A stretch of 33,895 bases of DNA from a virus, in the IMG/VR virus record IMGVR_UViG_3300023184_003014, positions 1-33,895 of that record. The stretch is one strand, 5' to 3'. A program made the position numbers and the translations under genes. Below are positions 8,854 through 14,243 of the stretch, one piece after another (the first letter of the stretch is position 1; every line of letters starts with the position of its first letter). The notes below the pieces were generated by a model. The model was not told where the DNA came from. It ran no database searches and worked only from the letters and a program-made list of their open reading frames with translations.

Positions 8854-9618
8854 ATGATTGATTTAGAAATTCAGAAATTTTATAATTCCGTAAAAGATCC
8901 AAATTGGCCGGTTATTAATAACTATTTTGATTTTATAAATTTACCCAAGCACATACAAGAAGAATGCAACAATCAACACCACTTTCAACAAAGAAAATCT
9001 CAAATAGTAGACTCAAATTTTTGGATCAACTCTTATCAAACCGTTTATCAGTATAAAAATCTAGTTTATCTTCCTGTTGCAAAATGTGCATGTACTTACT
9101 ACATGGAGTTTTTTACTTCAATGGGATGGAAAAATGTATGTCTCAATGAAATCAATCTTGATACTGTTACAATATTTGGAACCATCAGGCATCCAATTGA
9201 ACGTTTTATAAAAGGCATGACTCAATACATTTACCATAGAGATGATCCAAATCATGTTCTACCAGAAGTTATAATAGCAGACTTTCATTCAATACCTTAT
9301 CATCTAACGTATGGAAAATTATTACAAAAAGTAAACTGGATTCCAATGGATATCTTAACTGATGATCAAATCAAAATTTGTCTTATGAAATTGTTTAACA
9401 AGTTTGATTTCAATATACAGATACCACTGAATGATGAGAGAAAAAATTCCTCTCATGTCTATCCAGAAAAACGCATTTTAGAAGATCGTGTTAGAAAATC
9501 TTATTTTGAAAACAAAAAACGACTGTTTGAATTACACAATCTCTATGCTGAAGATCTAAAATTTTTTTATAACCTACTAGACACATTTGATCCAGACTGG
9601 CAACACATAATCAACTGA
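8854..9618 (+). CDS. Sulfotransferase-family protein with shared N-terminal KFY...VKD...WP module
   Basis: This is a 254-residue protein. YLPVAKCACTYY (residues 72-83) matches the 5'-phosphosulfate-binding strand-loop-helix of membrane-type carbohydrate sulfotransferases (consensus like VPKAGCTS). FGTIRHPIERFIKG (about 105-118) matches the 3'-phosphate-binding strand with conserved Arg-x-Pro-x-x-Arg. It is soluble, with no signal or membrane segment, so it would act on a cytoplasmic acceptor using PAPS. Residues 8-42 form a separate module almost certainly homologous to residues 109-143 of the amidinotransferase-like protein at 11094-12233. ATG 8854 is chosen over upstream in-frame ATGs (8818, 8824) because those overlap the GIY-YIG gene and read as non-conserved sequence. 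The gene looks more AT-rich than its neighbours, which may mark a separate origin. Confidence 0.8.
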   Translation: MIDLEIQKFYNSVKDPNWPVINNYFDFINLPKHIQEECNNQHHFQQRKSQIVDSNFWINSYQTVYQYKNLVYLPVAKCACTYYMEFFTSMGWKNVCLNEINLDTVTIFGTIRHPIERFIKGMTQYIYHRDDPNHVLPEVIIADFHSIPYHLTYGKLLQKVNWIPMDILTDDQIKICLMKLFNKFDFNIQIPLNDERKNSSHVYPEKRILEDRVRKSYFENKKRLFELHNLYAEDLKFFYNLLDTFDPDWQHIIN

Positions 9619-9636
9619 ATTTAATCACGACTCTGT

Positions 9637-10015
9637 GCTGAGTGTTTTGACTCAGCCCCATTGAGGAACGGTGCAATACCCGGTCCGGACTTGGGCGTCA
9701 AAGGCAACTGTTAACTTAAGGCAGCAAATGGTTTGGGCTCTGTGAAAAAGCAACCCATGCTCGTAGGATTTAGATCTATTCTGGATCACTAGGGTTCCGT
9801 TGATATGTGAAGCTAGAGTAGGGGGTACCGGTCAACCGCCTCCGTGTGTGCAAACACAATCTCTTTAGAATAGATGACTGGGCTACTCGGATGATGCTCT
9901 CTCATGTTCACCGTGCATACGGTGAATTATGACCAGTTAATCTGGATGATACTAATTCAAAGAAACAGTTAGTTGTTGAGCGATAGCGAAAACAACAGAC
10001 TTGTGCAGCAAGTCT
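9637..10015 (+). ncRNA. Candidate large structured non-coding RNA in convergent gap
   Basis: No credible ORF covers this interval, yet it is dense in potential helices. Seen directly: GCTGAG/CTCAGC (9637-9642 with 9651-9656); ATCTATTCT (9774-9782) pairing over 84 bases with AGAATAGAT (9867-9875), enclosing a G-rich hairpin (GGGGG at about 9819 with CCTCC, apex CGG-TCAA-CCG) and TGTGT-GCAA-ACACA with a GNRA loop; TTCACCGT-GCAT-ACGGTGAA (9907-9926) extended by TCAT/ATGA; CCAG/CTGG (9933-9945); GTTGTT/AACAAC (9972-9996) around a GATA-capped internal stem; AGACTTG/CAAGTCT (9997-10015). The GCAA tetraloop exists only if the plus strand is transcribed. I could not match it to tmRNA, RNase P or group I intron consensus elements. 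It may be a phage ornate RNA of unknown class. Helix content is strong, identity and ends are uncertain. Confidence 0.5.
9997..10015 (-). terminator. Possible terminator of the leftward nucleosidase/APRT operon
   Basis: The perfect 7-bp stem AGACTTG/CAAGTCT with a 5-base loop touches the stop codon of the leftward nucleosidase gene. Read leftward it is followed by GTTGTTTT, a weak U-tract. The same hairpin is also the last helix of the candidate structured RNA, so it may serve either role. Confidence 0.35.
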
Positions 10016-10548
10016 TATAATAAGTTTAACTCTTTGAGCTTGTTGACATAATGCAATTGCCCGTGAGCAACTGATTCACGCCAATCAGTATCAGCTGTGG
10101 CATTGGCTTGATCACTAACATACTTGAAACAAAGAAATTCTACATGATGTTTCTCGCAGGCTTTGGCTATGGCATAGGCTTCCATGTCTACTAGATCTGC
10201 TGGAATGAGCAGTTGTGGATCCATCACAAAGTTATCGCCTGTGCTGCATGTTAATCCGAGTGTGCCAATTGCTATGTCAGTTTCAAATGGTGTTTGTCCT
10301 GGCTCACAACCAAGTCCCGTACAGTTCATGTCTCTTTGTACAAATTGAGTGCATTCGTGCAGTCCAGTACCCACTGTGATACCGCCGGCTGTGCCAAAGT
10401 TAATGATACGTTTAGGTTGATATTTTACAATAAGTTCTGCGGCAGTGACAGCAGCATTGACTTTGCCTGCGCCGGTATAGAACAAATTCATCATGTGACT
10501 GAGGTCAGGTGCTTCTTCCCGGATAGCAATTAGTATAAGATCATTCAT
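10015..10548 (-). CDS. MTA/SAH nucleosidase-like protein (PNP/UDP phosphorylase family)
   Basis: This 177-residue protein has the landmarks of the nucleoside phosphorylase/MTAN family: an N-terminal IAIREEAPDL strand with the catalytic-type Glu, TGAGKVNAA, INFGTAGG (ribose/phosphate region), STGDNFV, VDMEAYAIA (ribose-binding Glu) and a VSDQA segment supplying the base-protonating Asp. It is shorter than E. coli MTAN (232 aa), mainly in the middle, but no key motif is missing. The family hydrolyses methylthioadenosine, S-adenosylhomocysteine and 5'-deoxyadenosine to adenine. Its ATG overlaps the end of the APRT gene by 8 bp, so the two are coupled: the nucleosidase would release adenine and APRT would convert it to AMP. 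This is good contextual support. Plain purine nucleoside phosphorylase is the alternative. Confidence 0.83.
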   Translation of the reverse strand: MNDLILIAIREEAPDLSHMMNLFYTGAGKVNAAVTAAELIVKYQPKRIINFGTAGGITVGTGLHECTQFVQRDMNCTGLGCEPGQTPFETDIAIGTLGLTCSTGDNFVMDPQLLIPADLVDMEAYAIAKACEKHHVEFLCFKYVSDQANATADTDWRESVAHGQLHYVNKLKELNLL

Positions 10549-11065
10549 CTGTATTAACCAGCCCTTCCCACATGATATTGTGTTGAGATAATGCTGTGCC
10601 GCCGGGCAAGTTCTGTAAGTTTATGATCACTGCTGCGGAAATTTTGGTATTAGCCCAGTGACTGCGAATTAGATCTGCGGTGGCCATTATGGTACCACCT
10701 GTAGCCAACAGGTCATCCACAATCAAAGGATTTGATCCAATGACCGCATGTGGGTGCATTTCAATTGTGTCGGTACTGTATTCAGTTTGATATGTGTGTT
10801 GTATGGTGGCACCAGGTAACTTGCCACGTTTGCGTACCAGCACAAGTGGCAAACTCAATTGCCTTGCTACAGGTGCTGCAAACACAAAGCCACGACTTTC
10901 CACAGCAACCAAACTGGAAGCATTATGTTGGTGTGCTTGAAACTCTATCCAGCTACAACAGTAGTCAAATATTTCTGGGTTGGCAAGAATGCCAGTTATG
11001 TCAAAAAAGTTAATGCCGGGCTTGGGCCAGTTGGGCACTACGGGTATGTGGTTCAATATGTTCAT
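10541..11065 (-). CDS. apt: Adenine phosphoribosyltransferase
   Basis: This 174-residue protein has the APRT pattern throughout. The N-terminal WPKPGINFFDITGIL matches the PKPGI-F-D-T segment, VESRGFVFAAPVA contains the ARG-F substrate loop, RKRGKLPG and the YxxEY segment form the flexible hood, and LIVDDLLATGGT is the diagnostic PRPP-binding motif (VDDLLATGGT as in E. coli Apt, 183 aa). It makes AMP from adenine and PRPP in the cytoplasm. It is followed, with 8 bp of overlap, by the nucleosidase that would generate adenine. The start at 11065 gives the standard family N-terminus. The 28 bp separating it from the amidinotransferase-like gene contain no clear Shine-Dalgarno sequence. Confidence 0.93.
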   Translation of the reverse strand: MNILNHIPVVPNWPKPGINFFDITGILANPEIFDYCCSWIEFQAHQHNASSLVAVESRGFVFAAPVARQLSLPLVLVRKRGKLPGATIQHTYQTEYSTDTIEMHPHAVIGSNPLIVDDLLATGGTIMATADLIRSHWANTKISAAVIINLQNLPGGTALSQHNIMWEGLVNTDE

Positions 11066-11093
11066 AAGTTTTAAATTGTGTTAAGTTGTTATT

Positions 11094-12233
11094 CTATCCT
11101 CTTTGCGGAAAAAAATTTTGCCGCATGCCATCGCGATGTAAATCACTAGTTACACAATGTATTCCACCGTCCCAAAAATATCTGTGTCTAAATGGAACAA
11201 TATGTGGAGTGATGCCATATCGGGCAAATGCATCAAACACTGTTTTGTTATAGTTAAACACTAGCACATTTTTAGGATCAACAATCAACATGTTAACATC
11301 AAATACAGTTTCTTCAACATACCCAGTCCAGTGTCCTAACCACTGTTCAACTGTATCAATAACATCCTGATTGTGTTCAAATCCTGGAATCCACCATTTA
11401 CCCTTGTTCTGTTCTTTTAATTTTAAAAATGGTGCAACTTTGGCCCAACTTTGTCCCGGCAAATACACAACTTCCCAATCAGGAAATGTATCTTTGTATG
11501 TTGGTACATCTTTGAGACTTATAATTAATCCTGGTGTAACTGGACAATAAGTTCCATCAGAGTGCCCTTTAGTATTGATAATGTGATTTCTATAATTTGG
11601 AAATTCTTGGGATATGTAAGTTTTGTAGTCATCTTGATCTTGGTCATGCGACTCTGTACCAAAGTACAAGTCTTTACCAATTCTAGAAACCATTGCTCCA
11701 TTGATATTGTAATTATCAACAGTTTTAACGTTGTTGCCTTGTTGTTTGACAAACTCCACAATTTTTTTGTATGGACTTGGGTGATGAAACACATTATCAT
11801 CAATTTTATGAACAGTTTTGCATTCTGTTTGAATGTAGTCTGGAAGTTTTAAAAAATCGTCTACAGTGTTGCAATTAGGCCAAGTTGAGTCTTTGACATT
11901 TAAATAAAATTTTTTAAGTTTGGCATCCATAGTGAGGTTGTCTGTGTAAAAATTATTTCCAATCATAACAGTATGATCTCTAGGACACATTGGCGGAGGT
12001 TGAAACGAACCTTGTATGAATGGTACACTTGGTAAATCAGGACGAAGAATGTCAACTCCAAAACTTTCTAGTTTTTTAATAATGTGCTGATAGTCTTCTT
12101 CGGTCTCTATGGCAATTTTTTCAAATAACGATCGAACATGTGAAACTGTTATCCAAGAATAAAATTCTGGCGGATAACTTTGTCCAACTATGCATACTTT
12201 AAGTGGGTCCCAATGTTGATGTACTGAAAACAT
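11094..12233 (-). CDS. Amidinotransferase-family (pentein fold) protein with altered acidic site
   Basis: This 379-residue protein resembles glycine/inosamine amidinotransferases. It has the PRD motif (84-86), the IGKDLYF strand (185-191), GHSDGTY (H224, D226, equivalent to the HIDAT segment of human AGAT), TPGLI, a middle DVNMLIVDPKNVLV segment like NVLMLDEKRVMV, and the C-terminal nucleophile GGIHC (C360) followed by TSDLHR. However, the FDAAD segment that carries the catalytic acid in AGAT reads INGAM here (177-181), so one or both acids appear replaced by Asn and Met. Residues 109-143 are a module shared with the sulfotransferase at 8854-9618, inserted between the PRD strand and the pentein core. 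The gene begins 1 base after the upstream stop, in the leftward operon. The substrate is unknown; it might transfer or hydrolyse guanidino groups, or be a divergent binder. Confidence 0.8.
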   Translation of the reverse strand: MFSVHQHWDPLKVCIVGQSYPPEFYSWITVSHVRSLFEKIAIETEEDYQHIIKKLESFGVDILRPDLPSVPFIQGSFQPPPMCPRDHTVMIGNNFYTDNLTMDAKLKKFYLNVKDSTWPNCNTVDDFLKLPDYIQTECKTVHKIDDNVFHHPSPYKKIVEFVKQQGNNVKTVDNYNINGAMVSRIGKDLYFGTESHDQDQDDYKTYISQEFPNYRNHIINTKGHSDGTYCPVTPGLIISLKDVPTYKDTFPDWEVVYLPGQSWAKVAPFLKLKEQNKGKWWIPGFEHNQDVIDTVEQWLGHWTGYVEETVFDVNMLIVDPKNVLVFNYNKTVFDAFARYGITPHIVPFRHRYFWDGGIHCVTSDLHRDGMRQNFFPQRG

Positions 12234-12234
12234 A

Positions 12235-12669
12235 TTATTGTAGTGGTCCTAGTATTTCAAATCCTGCCAATGCGTGTTTGTACAAGTGTGCTTGATCCAA
12301 GTACAAATATTCAAAGTTTCGTGCCTTGTAAATAGCACACTCTGTTTGCAGGGTAGCAATACCCAGTCGTTTTTTTGGATTGTGATAATTCCACGCAAAC
12401 TGATAGCACAGGGCATTGCGTTGATCGTACAGTTTGATAATGCTAAACGCAACCAGTTCTTGATTGTCATAGTATCCAATTACGTCTGACTTTAGATCAG
12501 TGTACTGACTGTCAAATATGGGCATGACACTGGCAAATTTCTTGTGCATGCAGTAGTCTCTGTAGATTTTGTTCAATGCTGCGGTGTCTGGATTGCGAAT
12601 GTATTTCCAACTGACAGATTCTTGATAGTTGGTCTCACTCAAGCGTATTCTGGCAAACTGATGTGTCAT
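12235..12669 (-). CDS. GNAT-like protein resembling the arginyl/leucyl-transferase C-terminal fold
   Basis: This is a 144-residue protein. The order of elements fits a small GNAT fold: DVIGYYDNQELVAFSII (paired strands), the YQFAWNYHNPKKRLGIATLQTEC segment and the FEYLYLDQAHLYKHALAGFE segment. The YxPxxRxLxxGTxxxxxEI-like middle and the LYLG-like strand that follows recall the C-terminal domain of arginyl-tRNA-protein transferases rather than a Q/RxxGxG/A acetyl-CoA loop, so the donor may not be acetyl-CoA. Its acceptor is unknown. It overlaps the upstream gene by 4 bp (ATGA) and lies 1 base before the amidinotransferase-like gene. The fold assignment is by eye. Confidence 0.6.
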   Translation of the reverse strand: MTHQFARIRLSETNYQESVSWKYIRNPDTAALNKIYRDYCMHKKFASVMPIFDSQYTDLKSDVIGYYDNQELVAFSIIKLYDQRNALCYQFAWNYHNPKKRLGIATLQTECAIYKARNFEYLYLDQAHLYKHALAGFEILGPLQ

Positions 12670-13166
12670 TGTGGATCTCGACGATGTTGAAACAGCGCAG
12701 TCAAGTATTCCTCTGGCCAGTTGTGATAATAATTTTGTCTGGCTAGCGTTTCAGATTTGGCATTTAACTCACTGAGACTTTGCACCATGGCCAGGGCATA
12801 TGTACCTTGGTTCATGCAAACACCGTTTACCATCTCAACGTCTGAGGGATGATCTTCCAACGCAATCATGTTGGCTTTTAACAAATGCTCAATGTTAACA
12901 TTTTTTATAGTGGCAGCAAATAACTCAACGGGACAAGCCACAGGATTGTACACATAGATTATAACTTCCCACTTGCCCATGCCCCAACGTGCTTGATTCC
13001 GCAAATCAAAATATGGATCCATGCCTATTCGTATGTCATAACTTTTTTTCATGCGTGCTGAGCGTGCGTACGGACAAGGTGGCCAGCCGCCAAGAGCAGT
13101 ATGTGGAACTTCCACAAAGTTCACGATCCATTGCTCTATATCTTGTGTGACGGTTTCTATATCCAT
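12666..13166 (-). CDS. Hypothetical protein with PPCPYAR motif
   Basis: This 166-residue protein has no assigned function. Its N-terminus has a helix ending in EQWIVNFVEV and then GGWPPCPYARSAR, which recalls the W-V-x-x-x-V-x-x-LNLCPFA pattern of DUF1415-type proteins. The middle strand KWEVIIYVYN and the DHPSDVEMVNG segment could also fit that family, but the similarity is weak. There is no signal or membrane segment. The start codon overlaps the stop of the upstream small gene (TAATG), which indicates coupled translation with the baseplate genes; the stop overlaps the GNAT-like gene by 4 bp. I saw this motif style in other aquatic T4-like genomes but cannot confirm it here. Confidence 0.6.
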   Translation of the reverse strand: MDIETVTQDIEQWIVNFVEVPHTALGGWPPCPYARSARMKKSYDIRIGMDPYFDLRNQARWGMGKWEVIIYVYNPVACPVELFAATIKNVNIEHLLKANMIALEDHPSDVEMVNGVCMNQGTYALAMVQSLSELNAKSETLARQNYYHNWPEEYLTALFQHRRDPQ

Positions 13167-13342
13167 TAGAAGAAAGGTAATCCAGATTTTTTGGTAGTTT
13201 CTAAATTTTCTTTGATAAGATTGCTAATTATTTGCCTATCACTGTGACTCAATGCCAGTGCTTGATCATAAGTTAGGCCGCCTCGCATGTACCAACTAAA
13301 TCTAATGGCCTCAGTTTTTATCTGTTGGCATTCTGTTTCCAT
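13166..13342 (-). CDS. 51: Small gp51-like baseplate hub assembly protein
   Basis: This protein is 58 residues from ATG 13342. The recognisable part is RFSWYMRGGLTYDQALALSHSDRQ (split here for reading as RFSWYMRGG and LTYDQALALS), ending in NLETTKKSGLPFF. This resembles the small protein encoded next to gp26 in aquatic T4-likes and often named gp51, a baseplate hub assembly factor. The frame stays open upstream to 13456 but that would overlap gp26 by 76 bp. A TTG at 13354 is the other possible start, and neither site has a clear Shine-Dalgarno sequence. The stop overlaps the start of the next gene (TAATG). The gene name is from context and partial similarity. Confidence 0.55.
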   Translation of the reverse strand: METECQQIKTEAIRFSWYMRGGLTYDQALALSHSDRQIISNLIKENLETTKKSGLPFF

Positions 13343-13380
13343 AGATTCAACCAACTGGTTGATATCATCAGAATTAGAGA

Positions 13381-14220
13381 TTAGGAGGCGTTCCCGAAAA
13401 AACTTGTCATGTCTAACGTAAATGGTTGTTTGTAAGGGTGGGCGCATTCGGCACATGAAATGTCTACAGGTTTTATTTCACTAGACTGTTTGAGATCAAT
13501 CACATAGTCACGCAGTCTATTAAAAATCTTGCTCTCACAGTTGTTGAGGAATTCCAAAATGTAATTGAATTCTGTAACAATAGCATCACTAGTTTGAATT
13601 GTGTGTATACTCTGTGCAATAGTGCGTATGGTAAGATCATTGATGATCTTCATGCTGGCAGTGAGTTGCTTGAGTTTCACAGCGTCTTCGGCAGAATCGT
13701 CATTTACAATTCTCAATGCTTGCTGTTGATCAAACTGTACTTGATTGTTTACATTAATTTCTTTGTAGCTCATTGGTTTGAAGTGAAACTTCAAATTTCC
13801 AAGTTCTAAATTTTTATTGTAATCACCCGGATGAATCATGTCATTGACTGCTCGCAAGTCTAAGGTGACTTCGTCACTATGATTGCAAGCCGGGCATCGA
13901 GTAGTAATATCCATGCCGTGGCCAAAACTGGCAATTCGTATAGCAATCATCACAGCATCAATGTCTTGGCTGGGCATTTGCCATGCATCTTTGATACTGG
14001 GAACACAGCTCTGAATAACAGAAACTACGGCGCTGCCGTTGAACAATGCATCTGGTGTGCGATAGGTGATTTCGTCCACAGCAGTCATGGGCAACACAGG
14101 CAATTCTCCGTTTGGGGGCATGTTTATAGACCCTACAGGATAGAATTTGCCCCCGCTGGGCAATCTTATGTGAATTGCAGGTTGTCTAAAAAATTGACTC
14201 AAAGGGTTTGATTGTAGCAT
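13381..14220 (-). CDS. 26: T4 gp26-like baseplate hub protein
   Basis: This 279-residue protein begins with NPLSQFFRQPAIHIRLPSGG, followed by PPNGELPVLPMTAVDEI and TPDALFNGSAVVSVIQSC; this N-terminus is typical of gp26 homologues in aquatic T4-like phages. Two CxxC pairs are visible, CPACNHSD (about residue 106) and CAECAHPY (about residue 256), suggesting zinc sites. T4 gp26 is 208 aa, so this version is longer at the C-terminus. It acts in assembling the central hub of the baseplate. It has a good GGAG Shine-Dalgarno 8 bases before its ATG. It is divergent from the tape-measure-like gene with only 23 bp between the two start codons. Confidence 0.83.
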   Translation of the reverse strand: MLQSNPLSQFFRQPAIHIRLPSGGKFYPVGSINMPPNGELPVLPMTAVDEITYRTPDALFNGSAVVSVIQSCVPSIKDAWQMPSQDIDAVMIAIRIASFGHGMDITTRCPACNHSDEVTLDLRAVNDMIHPGDYNKNLELGNLKFHFKPMSYKEINVNNQVQFDQQQALRIVNDDSAEDAVKLKQLTASMKIINDLTIRTIAQSIHTIQTSDAIVTEFNYILEFLNNCESKIFNRLRDYVIDLKQSSEIKPVDISCAECAHPYKQPFTLDMTSFFGNAS

Positions 14221-14230
14221 GTTTGTCTCC

Positions 14231-14238
14231 GGTAAATA
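14231..14238 (+). promoter_or_regulatory. Candidate gp55-type late promoter, leaderless for the M15 gene
   Basis: GGTAAATA differs from the T4 late consensus TATAAATA in its first two bases. If its last base is -6, transcription starts at 14244, exactly the A of the ATG. No Shine-Dalgarno sequence is present on this strand. Confidence 0.5.
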
Positions 14239-14243
14239 TAATT

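Noticed and set aside
9637-10015. tmRNA, RNase P RNA or group I intron as the identity of the structured gap
   Set aside because: No tag-peptide ORF ending in Ala-Ala-stop, no TTCGA-type T-loop with acceptor stem, and no intron P/Q/R/S elements could be recognised by eye.
13343-13456. Longer form of the gp51-like gene
   Set aside because: It would overlap gp26 by 76 bp and the added residues are not recognisable as part of the family.
14208-14243. Upstream ATG for the M15 protein
   Set aside because: It overlaps the divergent gp26 start, and the added residues do not look like protein of the same kind.
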